From Bacteroidota bacterium (lineage in GTDB: Bacteria; Bacteroidota; Bacteroidia; Chitinophagales; Saprospiraceae), in the NCBI GenBank assembly GCA_030147525.1, contig JASBVF010000053.1, positions 115,100 through 179,099 of the forward strand: a stretch of DNA of 64,000 bases, written 5' to 3'. This document shows positions 18,354-26,217 of the stretch, in pieces (position 1 is the first letter of the stretch; each line of letters opens with the position of its first letter). The notes beneath the pieces are model-generated. The model had not been told where the DNA came from. It made no database searches and worked only from the letters and a program-made list of their open reading frames with translations. Position numbers and translations under genes: made by a program.

Positions 18354-19256
18354 ATGCTGAAAGTCTCCTGGTCACCCATTTACAAATATGAACTGCCGGA
18401 AGGGCACCGGTTTCCGATGGCGAAATACGAGCTGCTGCCCGAGCAACTGATCTACGAAGGCACCCTTTCCGAGTCCAATTTTTTTCATCCTGAACCCGTG
18501 TCTGAGGAGGTGATATTGTGGACCCACGAAGCCAGCTACTGGCATCGCCTGAAAAGCCAGGAACTCACCCGGAAAGAAATCAGGGCCATCGGGTTTCCCA
18601 TGTCGGAAGTGCTCGTACGGCGGGGCACCCACATTGCCAACGGTACGATTCAGTGTGCTTTGTTTGCGCAGCAATTCGGTTGCGCCATGAATACTGCCGG
18701 TGGCACGCATCATTCCTTTACTTACAAAGGCGAGGGTTTTTGCCTGCTGAACGATATCGGCATTGCAGCTAACTATCTGCTTCGCAATAGGTTAGCTAAA
18801 AAAATCCTGGTCATCGATCTGGATGTGCACCAGGGGAACGGCACGGCGCAGATATTTAGAAATGAGCCCCGTGTTTTTACTTTTTCCATGCATGGTGAAA
18901 AAAACTACCCGCTCCGCAAGGAACAATCCGACCTTGACATCGGGCTTGCCGATGGTACGGAGGATGCATTTTACCTGAAAATTTTACAAAACAACCTGCC
19001 TGCCCTCTTCGATGAGGTGCAGCCGGATTTCATTTTCTACCTCTCCGGCGTGGATGTGCTTGCCACGGATAAACTCGGCCGCCTGAAAATGACCATGAAC
19101 GGCTGTAAGGAGCGTGACAGGATCGTGCTGGAAGCCTGCAAGCGCAACAGTATACCGGTGGCTGTCAGCATGGGCGGTGGATATTCCGAGCGCCTGGCCC
19201 ATGTCGTGGAAGCGCATGCGAATACCTTCCGGGTGGCGCAGGAGGTGTTTTTTTAG
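18354..19256 (+). CDS. Histone deacetylase-family amidohydrolase
   Basis: The 300-residue protein has the arginase-fold deacetylase motifs: GGTHHSFTYKGEGFCLLND with the paired active-site histidines, the zinc-binding VIDLDVHQGNGTAQIF, and YLSGVDVLATDKLGRLKMT. Bacterial members deacetylate small acetylated amines or acetyl-lysine; the substrate here is not evident. It follows thyA by 56 bp in the same direction. The stop TAG at 19254-19256 abuts an octamer repeat whose first base is the G of the stop codon. Confidence 0.9.
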   Translation: MLKVSWSPIYKYELPEGHRFPMAKYELLPEQLIYEGTLSESNFFHPEPVSEEVILWTHEASYWHRLKSQELTRKEIRAIGFPMSEVLVRRGTHIANGTIQCALFAQQFGCAMNTAGGTHHSFTYKGEGFCLLNDIGIAANYLLRNRLAKKILVIDLDVHQGNGTAQIFRNEPRVFTFSMHGEKNYPLRKEQSDLDIGLADGTEDAFYLKILQNNLPALFDEVQPDFIFYLSGVDVLATDKLGRLKMTMNGCKERDRIVLEACKRNSIPVAVSMGGGYSERLAHVVEAHANTFRVAQEVFF

Positions 19257-19295
19257 TAGGCCGGTAGGCAAGTAGGCGAGTAGGCCAGTAGGAGA
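19256..19295. repeat. Octamer tandem repeat GTAGGCNR, five copies
   Basis: Five consecutive 8-bp units (GTAGGCCG, GTAGGCAA, GTAGGCGA, GTAGGCCA, GTAGGAGA) begin on the last base of the deacetylase stop codon. No inverted partner is visible. The function is unknown. Confidence 0.85.
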
Positions 19296-19363
19296 ACGGG
19301 ATGAATTGGTAGATTTTTTTTTCAAAAAAAGCGGCGCCATCGCAAATTTGCGGCATCCGGAAA

Positions 19364-19387
19364 AACAATCAAACAATCAAACAATCA
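19364..19387 (+). repeat. Octamer repeat AACAATCA, three copies, in the leader of the TIGR00266 gene
   Basis: Three exact copies of AACAATCA run into AATTCTCAACA and the ATG at 19399. The leader is G-free on the sense strand from 19362 to the start codon, like the nonamer leaders of truC and dinB. Confidence 0.8.
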
Positions 19388-19398
19388 AATTCTCAACA

Positions 19399-20196
19399 AT
19401 GAAAACCAATCACGAAATAGATTACCAACTCTACGGCGAGGAGATGCAATTCGTCGAAATTGAACTTGACCCGCAGGAAACGGTCATTGCCGAAAGCGGT
19501 AGTTTCATGATGATGGACGACGGCATTCAGATGCAAACTATTTTTGGCGACGGAAGCAAGCCGCAAACCGGCCGCATATTCGGCAAGCTGATCAGCGCCG
19601 GAAAGCGGGTGCTCACCGGTGAAAGTTTGTTCATGACGGCTTTTTCAAACGTGGGCGGTGGCAAGAAGAAAGTCAGTTTTGCAGCGCCTTACTCCGGTAA
19701 AATCATTCCCTTGGACTTGTTCGAGCACAACGGTAAAATTGTGTGTCAAAAAGATGCTTTTCTCTGTGCGGCGAAAGGTGTTGCCATCGGCATTGAGCTG
19801 CAACGAAAGCTGGGCACCGGTTTGTTTGGCGGTGAAGGTTTCATCATGCAAAAACTGGAGGGCGACGGTATGGCTTTCGTTCATGCCGGTGGAATGGTCA
19901 TCGAAAAACAGCTGGAGATAGGTGAAATGCTACGGGTGGATACCGGCTGTGTTGTCGCTTACACAGGCAGCATCGACTACGATATCGAATTTGTAGGTGG
20001 CATCAAAAACACCATTTTTGGCGGTGAAGGTCTGTTTTTCGCAACACTGAGAGGGCCGGGCAAGGTTTGGCTGCAATCACTCCCGATCAGCCGGCTGGCC
20101 AACAGAATTCTGCGGTACGGCAGTCCGGGCGGCAGGAAAGAGGAAGGCAGTGTGCTGGGCGGCTTGGGTAACCTGCTGGACGGAGATGGTTTCTAA
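19399..20196 (+). CDS. TIGR00266/AIM24-family protein
   Basis: The 265-residue beta-rich protein starts at the ATG at 19399 (MKTNHEIDYQLYGEEMQFVE). The upstream extension of the frame is the repeat-containing leader and is not conserved in style. Family features are LDPQETVIAESGSFMMMDDGI, GESLFMTAFSN, CQKDAFLCAAKGV, DTGCVVAYTGSIDYDIEFVGG, and GGEGLFFATLRGPGKVWLQS. Members form double-stranded beta-helix trimers related to tryptophan RNA-binding attenuator folds, but their cellular role is not settled. It is cytoplasmic with no signal peptide. A hairpin terminator follows directly. Confidence 0.9.
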   Translation: MKTNHEIDYQLYGEEMQFVEIELDPQETVIAESGSFMMMDDGIQMQTIFGDGSKPQTGRIFGKLISAGKRVLTGESLFMTAFSNVGGGKKKVSFAAPYSGKIIPLDLFEHNGKIVCQKDAFLCAAKGVAIGIELQRKLGTGLFGGEGFIMQKLEGDGMAFVHAGGMVIEKQLEIGEMLRVDTGCVVAYTGSIDYDIEFVGGIKNTIFGGEGLFFATLRGPGKVWLQSLPISRLANRILRYGSPGGRKEEGSVLGGLGNLLDGDGF

Positions 20197-20245
20197 AAAA
20201 AAAATTGTGCGATCGGAAATGCTTCCGTCGCACAATCTTTCACTT
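20197..20245. terminator. Bidirectional terminator between convergent genes
   Basis: Stem ATTGTGCGA (20204-20212) pairs with TCGCACAAT (20228-20236), with an inner GGAA/TTCC helix. An A-run flanks it on the left, which becomes a strong U-run for the minus-strand gene at 20298-20525. CTTTCACTTT follows for the plus direction. Confidence 0.8.
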
Positions 20246-20297
20246 TCGTGGAATATAGTTTGGTTTGAAATGCGACCGGACTGATTACCGGATAGTG

Positions 20298-20525
20298 TTA
20301 CATAGCTTTTTTCAAAGTTGTTGAATCTTCAAGCCGTATTATTTTTCCTTTTTGCGGAGCTTTGTCGTCTTTCTTGAAACTCAGTCCCATCATGGTACCG
20401 ATGAAAATAGGAAAAGCCAGGAGCGCAAGCCACCATTGACCAATGAAACCGGCAACGATGACAACTAACATCATTGCGTAATACCTGAGGAGCATCTGAG
20501 CAAGGTTGATACCGAAGAATTTCAT
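20298..20525 (-). CDS. Small membrane protein of unknown function
   Basis: The 75-residue protein starts at the ATG at 20525 (MKFFGINLAQMLLRYYAMML). Two hydrophobic segments, roughly residues 15-30 and 31-50, are followed by a basic tail (FKKDDKAPQKGKIIRLEDS). This suggests two transmembrane helices with a short cytoplasmic C-terminus. I do not recognise a family. Terminators on both sides support a stand-alone transcript. Confidence 0.6.
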   Translation of the reverse strand: MKFFGINLAQMLLRYYAMMLVVIVAGFIGQWWLALLAFPIFIGTMMGLSFKKDDKAPQKGKIIRLEDSTTLKKAM

Positions 20526-20650
20526 ATTTCGTTGATTTTTAGTGAAAAAAGTAGTTCGACCCTGCAAACTTATTCTCACTTACGCAACGAACAGATGACG
20601 GTTTTCACTGAAAAACAGTGACTTTCCTCACTTTTGAGCTGAAAAATGAC

Positions 20651-20684
20651 AAAAAAAAGCCCGAAGCGAATGCTCCGGGCTTTT
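20651..20684 (-). terminator. Rho-independent terminator of the thioredoxin-like gene
   Basis: AAGCCCGAAGC pairs with GCTCCGGGCTT (one mismatch) around a GAAT loop. It is flanked by A-runs on the left, which give a U-tract on the minus strand. It lies 26 bp past the stop of the gene at 20710-21282. Confidence 0.8.
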
Positions 20685-20709
20685 CTGATGATATGATTTG
20701 AGGGCTGCA

Positions 20710-21282
20710 TCAATCCACTTTCATGGGTTGATAATTCTTTTGATAAGTTTCCCAGGGTGTTTTCTGGTGTTGGTTTCCGCCAAAATAGGTGATGATTTTT
20801 TCGAATTCCAGTGCATCACGGTAGCCGGGAATGGATTGAATGACTTCCAGGTTTTCATCCAGAAAAACGACGGTAGGGTAGCTGAGACGGCCCCGGGTGA
20901 TTTCAGCGGCCAGTTCGTGGTAGCCACGCATGCCGTTTTTCACAAACTTGAAAGTTCTGCCTTTGAAGTCGATGTCCTGTTTGTCTTCAGCGTTAAACTT
21001 GACGGCGTAATATTTTTCATTGATGTATTTGGCAATCTGAGGTTGTTTGAAGGTAGTGGCGTCCATGCGTTTGCACCAGCCGCACCAATCGGTGTAAACA
21101 TCGACCACGACTTTGCGGTGTTCTTTCTTTGATTTTTCAACCATTTCGGCCCAGCTGATCCATTGAATAGCGGAAGGGCCAACCTCTTCGACGGTAGTGT
21201 TTGTGTTTTTGAAAGAATACACGCCGATGCTCACAAGGAGCAGGGCTGTTACGGTTACCAGATTTCTCATCGCTGATTTCAT
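20710..21282 (-). CDS. Exported thioredoxin-fold protein
   Basis: The 190-residue protein has an N-terminal signal or anchor helix (MRNLVTVTALLLVSIGVYSF). A thioredoxin-fold domain follows with the redox motif VDVYTDWCGWCKRMD (Cys67 and Cys70), then a SYPTVVFLDENLEV segment carrying the cis-proline. The arrangement fits the DUF255/thioredoxin_7 type of periplasmic or inner-membrane-tethered disulfide proteins. Two start codons are possible (21282 or 21270); the second gives a more typical signal peptide. A TAACTTTG box lies 18 bp upstream of the first start, so it probably has its own promoter. Confidence 0.85.
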   Translation of the reverse strand: MKSAMRNLVTVTALLLVSIGVYSFKNTNTTVEEVGPSAIQWISWAEMVEKSKKEHRKVVVDVYTDWCGWCKRMDATTFKQPQIAKYINEKYYAVKFNAEDKQDIDFKGRTFKFVKNGMRGYHELAAEITRGRLSYPTVVFLDENLEVIQSIPGYRDALEFEKIITYFGGNQHQKTPWETYQKNYQPMKVD

Positions 21283-21299
21283 TTTCCTGATTATGACGG

Positions 21300-21307
21300 C
21301 AAAGTTA
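21300..21307 (-). promoter_or_regulatory. Candidate -7 box (TAACTTTG) for the thioredoxin-like gene
   Basis: CAAAGTTA on the plus strand reads TAACTTTG on the minus strand, matching the Bacteroidota -7 consensus TAnnTTTG, 18 bp before the start codon at 21282. No clear -33 TTTG was found. Confidence 0.45.
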
Positions 21308-21368
21308 ACAAGAGAGGAACACTTGCCGTAAACCGGTTATGGTATTTACTTCTCACTTTAAACAAAGT

Positions 21369-22418
21369 TTAACGTGAGTTGGAGGTATTCTTCACTATTG
21401 TTAAAACATCGCCGGCGACAGGGTACTCTTCCGTCACGGTTCCGCTGATTTTAGGTGCTTCAATTCCCTCGCCAAGCATTTTATTTCCGGTGAAAATCAC
21501 GGCTTCATCCCAAAGGCCGATGTCGATGAAACTTTGCAGTGTAGCAGCCCCGCCTTCGACGAGTAAGGAAGTAATTTTTTCATCAAAAAGCCGTGCCAGC
21601 AATTGGCCGTGCAGGTTTTCATCGAATTTCATCCGGATAAAATGCAGGTTTGGCGGGCAATTCTCCGGTTGGGTCGCATCCTCGGTAATGACCCAGGTTT
21701 TCTGGCTGCCGTCCATTAGAAAATGGGTGTCAGGTACTTTGCGTTCTCTGTCGATCACGATGCGAAGCGGCGACCGGCCGAACCAATGCCGGGTGTCGAG
21801 CCGTGGATTGTCGGTGAGTGCGGTGTTTGTACCGACGAGAATGGCGCTCAGCTGTGAACGAAGGCGGTGGGCGATGCGCTTGGAAAAAGCATTGCTGATC
21901 CAGATTTGCTGTCCGTCCCTGCCCATGTATCCGTCTTTCGATTGAGCAAACTTCAGGAGGATGTAGGGGCGTTTTTTTGAAACGAAGGTGTGGCGGATGT
22001 TGGTCAGCGCTTCTCCTTTTTCCTGTAAAATGCCCGTGATCACATCGACGCCGGCTTTGCGAAGCAGTTCAACACCCCGGCCGCTGACTTCCGGCGTTTG
22101 GTCAAGGCAGGAAATGACGACCTTTCTGATCTTGTGTCGCAGAATCAGATCCGTGCAGGGTGGGGTTTTTCCGAAAATATTGCAAGGTTCCAGAGAGACG
22201 AAAAGGGTAGATTTTTCAATCAAATGCCGGTCAGCGGGGCTGACGCTGTTTACTGCGTTGACTTCTGCGTGTGCTTCACCGTGTTTTTGATGCCAGCCTT
22301 CCCCGATGATTCTGTCTTCGTAAACCAGGACTGCGCCAACCATGGGATTCGGGGCAACATTGCTTACACCGAGGCGGGCAAGATCAAAACAACGTTGGAT
22401 ATAGTTTTCGTAATTCAT
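21369..22418 (-). CDS. ribD: Bifunctional riboflavin biosynthesis deaminase/reductase
   Basis: The 349-residue enzyme has an N-terminal zinc deaminase domain. His50 and Glu52 are in HGEAHAEVNAV, and Cys79 and Cys88 in EPCNIFGKTPPC. The C-terminal reductase domain runs from ~150 to the end (RPYILLKFAQSKDG, RLRSQLSAILVGTNTALTDNP, LLVEGGAATLQSFID). Together these do the second and third steps of riboflavin synthesis from GTP. The start is ATG at 22418 (MNYENYIQRCFDLARLG); the longer frame adds eight unlikely residues. No other rib gene is adjacent. It is divergent from the M16 gene at 22589. Confidence 0.97.
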   Translation of the reverse strand: MNYENYIQRCFDLARLGVSNVAPNPMVGAVLVYEDRIIGEGWHQKHGEAHAEVNAVNSVSPADRHLIEKSTLFVSLEPCNIFGKTPPCTDLILRHKIRKVVISCLDQTPEVSGRGVELLRKAGVDVITGILQEKGEALTNIRHTFVSKKRPYILLKFAQSKDGYMGRDGQQIWISNAFSKRIAHRLRSQLSAILVGTNTALTDNPRLDTRHWFGRSPLRIVIDRERKVPDTHFLMDGSQKTWVITEDATQPENCPPNLHFIRMKFDENLHGQLLARLFDEKITSLLVEGGAATLQSFIDIGLWDEAVIFTGNKMLGEGIEAPKISGTVTEEYPVAGDVLTIVKNTSNSR

Positions 22419-22588
22419 TTTCTGAAAAAAGGATTTTGGCAAAAGAACGAAAGATCAAATTGAATTTACACTTTTCATTCAACAAGTCCGTTCATCATTT
22501 GTCTATCAGATTGCCGCATTTCATCCAATACATGTACGGCGGAGCTGATTTTTTTGGCAATTTCGCCCAACCATTTTTTAAAAAAAAT

Positions 22589-23923
22589 ATGAATTTGACC
22601 ATGAAGAAAAAGTTTCTCACGATTGCCTGGGTGCTTGTTGGTGCTATAGCATTGCAAGCCCAGATGAACAAAATTAACTTCGTGGAATACGATCTGCCAA
22701 ACGGCTTGCACGTTATTCTGCACGAAGATCACTCTACTCCCATCGTTGGTGTTTCTGTTCTCTACCATGTTGGTTCCAAGAATGAAAAGCCAGACCGCAC
22801 CGGTTTTGCGCATTTTTTCGAGCACTTGCTTTTCGAAGGCTCCGAGAATATCGCCCGCGGCGAGTTCGACGACTATATTCAAAATGCCGGTGGAACGAAC
22901 AATGCCAACACATTTTACGACCGCACATTTTATTATGAAATCCTGCCGTCCAACCAATTGGCACTTGGCCTTTGGCTCGAATCGGAGCGCATGTTCCAAG
23001 CCAGGGTGGACGAGAAGGGTATCGAAACCCAACGGCAGGTAGTGAAAGAAGAGCGCCGCCAGCGTGTGGACAACCAGCCCTACGGTTCAATCCTCGAAGA
23101 ATCCATGAAACGGGCTTACAAAGTACATCCGTACAAGTGGCCGGTCATTGGCTACATGGAACACCTCGACGCTGCACAAGAGCAGGACTATAAGCAGTTT
23201 TATGCTGATTTTTATGTGCCAAACAATGCCACGCTATCCATCGCAGGTGACATCAACATCGAAGAGGCGAAGAAGCTGGTAAACCAGTATTTCGGTTCAA
23301 TTCCAAAAAAGGCAGAGCCTTATCGACCGAAGGTCGTGGAACCTGAACTTGGCGGTGAAGTACGGGACACTATTTTCGACAATGTACAGTTGCCTGCCGT
23401 AATCCAGACGTACCGCATCCCGGCGCAGGGTACTGCTGATTATTATGCTGTTAGCATGCTCAGTCAGTTGTTGTCGCAGGGCGAAAGCTCCAGGTTCTAC
23501 CGTGCGCTGGTGGATGAGCAACAGAAGGCGCTTTTTGTGGGCAACTTCCCATTGGCACTGGAAGATCCGGGCGTTTCCATCGCATTCGGCATCTGCAACG
23601 GCGGCGTTGATCCGAAAGACCTTGAAGAAGGCATGGATGCGGAGGTCGAAAAAGTGCAGAATGAGCTGATTTCGGAGGAGGAATTTCAGAAGCTGCGCAA
23701 TCAGGTGGAAAACGATTTCGTCAGCACCAATTCAACCGTGATGGGAATCGCTGAAAGCCTCGCCAATTATCATACTTATTATGGTGATGCCAACCTGATC
23801 AACACGGAAATTGACCGTTACCTGAAAGTGACCCGTGAAGACATTCAGCGGGTGGCCAAAAAATATTTTAACAAAGACAACAGGGTAGTGCTTTATTATC
23901 TCCCCAAGCCGGGAAATCCTTAA
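22589..23923 (+). CDS. Secreted M16-family zinc metallopeptidase (catalytic subunit)
   Basis: The 444-residue protein with start at 22589 has a signal peptide ending ALQAQ (residue 25); ATG at 22601 is an alternative start. The inverted zinc-binding motif HFFEH is at residues 75-79, and the downstream Glu ligand is in VVKEERRQR (~153-158). The domain continues to YFNKDNRVVLYYLPKPG with the second M16 half. It should be active as a zinc peptidase in the periplasm or envelope. The next gene, 83 bp downstream, is an M16 protein lacking the zinc motif, which fits the known pairing of an active and an inactive M16 chain. Confidence 0.92.
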   Translation: MNLTMKKKFLTIAWVLVGAIALQAQMNKINFVEYDLPNGLHVILHEDHSTPIVGVSVLYHVGSKNEKPDRTGFAHFFEHLLFEGSENIARGEFDDYIQNAGGTNNANTFYDRTFYYEILPSNQLALGLWLESERMFQARVDEKGIETQRQVVKEERRQRVDNQPYGSILEESMKRAYKVHPYKWPVIGYMEHLDAAQEQDYKQFYADFYVPNNATLSIAGDINIEEAKKLVNQYFGSIPKKAEPYRPKVVEPELGGEVRDTIFDNVQLPAVIQTYRIPAQGTADYYAVSMLSQLLSQGESSRFYRALVDEQQKALFVGNFPLALEDPGVSIAFGICNGGVDPKDLEEGMDAEVEKVQNELISEEEFQKLRNQVENDFVSTNSTVMGIAESLANYHTYYGDANLINTEIDRYLKVTREDIQRVAKKYFNKDNRVVLYYLPKPGNP

Positions 23924-24006
23924 CGGTAACTATCGGCAGCCGTAGAATTTGAAGAAATCAAAGTGTACGGCGTGTAATTTCAATTTTTCAATTTTAAAAT
24001 TCAGAC

Positions 24007-26085
24007 ATGAAAAAAATAGTCTTTTTTAATTTCATTCTTTGCTTTCTGTTGATGGCGCAGGGCGTTTTTTCGCAGGAAGATTTTCGTAAATCAGCCCCTA
24101 AGCCAGGTCCGGCGCCCCGGATCGAATTGGGTAAGGCAGATCAGTTTACTTTGAAAAATGGCCTGAAGGTTATCGTGGTGGAGAACCACAAATTGCCGAG
24201 GGTTTCATTCCAGGTTTTCGTTGACGTTCCACCTTTTATGGAAGGTGAGTTCACTGGGTACGCAAGCATGTCCGGACAGCTTTTGAACAAAGGCACGACT
24301 ACCCGGACTAAGTCTCAGATTGACGAAGCCGTGGATTTTATCGGCGCATCTCTCAGCAGCAGTGCGAGCGGCGTGTCGGGCAGCAGCCTGACCAAGCACA
24401 AGGACAAGTTGCTCAGCATCATGTCAGATGTACTGCTCAATCCTGTTTTCCCACAGGAAGAGTTTGATAAAATCAAAAAGCAAACACTTTCGGCACTTGC
24501 CCAGGCAAAGGACGATCCAAATGCCATTGCATCCAATGTTGCCTCTGTGATGCGTTATGGTAAAAACCACCCATACGGTGAGGTGGAAAGTGAAAAAACC
24601 ATTGAGAAAATCACCGTGGACAAGTGCAAGGAGTTTTATGCTACTTATTTCAAGCCCAATATTTCGTACCTGATCGTGACTGGTGACATTACGGCGAAGG
24701 AGGTCAAGCAACTTGCTCCAAAATATTTCGGTGAGTGGAAGCAGGGCAATGTTTCGAGAAGTACTTTCCCGGTTCCGCAACGTCCTGAAACCACGCAGGT
24801 TGATTTTGTTGATAAAACAGGCGCCGTGCAGTCGGTCATCAATGTGACCTATCCTGTCGATCTGACGCCAGGCGCTGCTGATGCAGTGAAAGCAAGCGTA
24901 ATGAATACACTGCTGGGTGGTTATTTCGGCAGCCGTCTCATGTCAAACCTTCGGGAAGACAAAGCCTATACTTACGGCGCACGTTCAACCTTGGACGACG
25001 ATCCCGTGGTTGGCTATTTCAATGCTTACGCAAGCGTAAGAAACGAAGTAACAGACAGCGCAGTTGTTCAGTTTTTGTATGAATTAAACCGCCTGCGCAC
25101 TGGCGAAATACCTGATAGCGAGCTGGAAATGGTGAAGAATGTAATGACAGGAAGCTTTGCCCGCTCATTGGAGCGGCCGGAAACGGTGGCACGTTTTGCC
25201 TTGAATACAGCTCGTTTCAACCTACCTGCTGATTACTACAATACTTACCTGGAAAGGTTGAGTAAAGTCACCAAGGCTGACATCAAGGCGATGGCTGATA
25301 AGTATATTACGCCTGACAAAGCACATATCTTAATTGTGGGTAATAAAGATGAGGTGGCTGAAAAGCTGATTCAGTTTTCCCCTGAAAAAAAGGTGAATTA
25401 CTTTGATGCTTTTGGCAATCCTGTAGAGCAGGGAGGCCTTGTAGTGCCTGAGGGAGTGACTGTTCAAACAGTGCTTTCAGATTATCTGACTGCACTTGGT
25501 GGTGCTGATAATATTGCAAAAATCAAGAACGTGAAAATCTCAATGTCTACTACCATTCAGGGAATGACCATGGAGACGACGATGTATCACGAAGAGCCAT
25601 CCAAGTTATCGATGGTTAACGCTATGATGGGAAATGTCATTCAGCAGTCTGTTTTTGACGGAGAAAAGGGTGTAAATATTCAAATGGGCCAGAAAGCTCC
25701 CATGGAAGGCGCTGACCTTGAAGACATGAAGGTAGATGCACACCTGTTTCCTGAGCGTTTTTATAAAAAACTTGGGGTGGAAGCTGAGTTGAAGGGTATG
25801 GAGATGGTGGAAGGGAAAAAGGCTTACAAAATTGTAGCAACCTATCCTTCCGGCAACAAGAAGACCCAGTATTTTGACGCTGAGACGAGTTTGAAAATCA
25901 GGGAAGTTGAGCAAAAAGGCGAGGCTACGGTGATTAATGATACCGGTAACTACAAAGAGATCAATGGTGTGAAATTCCCGCATTCTCTGATTGTAACCGG
26001 TGCGGCTCCATTTCCACTCACACTTGAAACGACAGATATCGAAGTGAATGGGACAATGGATCAGAGCTTGTTCAAAGTGGAGTAA
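24007..26085 (+). CDS. Secreted M16-family inactive subunit with C-terminal lipoprotein-sorting-like domain
   Basis: The 692-residue protein has a signal peptide (to VFSQ, ~residue 23) and M16 domains over ~35-465. Where the partner has HFFEH this one reads GYASMSGQLLNKGT, so the zinc ligands are missing. The second M16 half (NTLLGGYFGSRLMSNLREDKAYTYGARS) carries the usual substrate-binding R..Y motif. Residues ~485-692 form a separate beta-rich domain (YLTALGGADNIAKIKNVKISM onward). It resembles LolA/outer-membrane lipoprotein-sorting-like domains found fused to Bacteroidota M16 proteins. Likely it forms a heterodimer with the active chain. A strong bidirectional terminator follows. Confidence 0.9.
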   Translation: MKKIVFFNFILCFLLMAQGVFSQEDFRKSAPKPGPAPRIELGKADQFTLKNGLKVIVVENHKLPRVSFQVFVDVPPFMEGEFTGYASMSGQLLNKGTTTRTKSQIDEAVDFIGASLSSSASGVSGSSLTKHKDKLLSIMSDVLLNPVFPQEEFDKIKKQTLSALAQAKDDPNAIASNVASVMRYGKNHPYGEVESEKTIEKITVDKCKEFYATYFKPNISYLIVTGDITAKEVKQLAPKYFGEWKQGNVSRSTFPVPQRPETTQVDFVDKTGAVQSVINVTYPVDLTPGAADAVKASVMNTLLGGYFGSRLMSNLREDKAYTYGARSTLDDDPVVGYFNAYASVRNEVTDSAVVQFLYELNRLRTGEIPDSELEMVKNVMTGSFARSLERPETVARFALNTARFNLPADYYNTYLERLSKVTKADIKAMADKYITPDKAHILIVGNKDEVAEKLIQFSPEKKVNYFDAFGNPVEQGGLVVPEGVTVQTVLSDYLTALGGADNIAKIKNVKISMSTTIQGMTMETTMYHEEPSKLSMVNAMMGNVIQQSVFDGEKGVNIQMGQKAPMEGADLEDMKVDAHLFPERFYKKLGVEAELKGMEMVEGKKAYKIVATYPSGNKKTQYFDAETSLKIREVEQKGEATVINDTGNYKEINGVKFPHSLIVTGAAPFPLTLETTDIEVNGTMDQSLFKVE

Positions 26086-26152
26086 TTTTTAAATGACTGT
26101 TTTCACAAAAAGCGTTGTTCAATGTTTTTGATTTGTTGATAACAGTTTTGAA

Positions 26153-26202
26153 AGCCATAAAAAAAGTCTCTCCGGCTGCCCGGAGAGACTTTTTTTATGG
26201 CT
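26153..26202. terminator. Perfect bidirectional terminator between M16 and ompA genes
   Basis: A 23-bp perfect inverted repeat (26153-26175 and 26180-26202) has a CTGC loop. The GC core is AGTCTCTCCGG/CCGGAGAGACT, flanked by A7 and T7. It can stop transcription from both convergent genes. Confidence 0.95.
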
Positions 26203-26217
26203 GAAAATTTACTTTAC

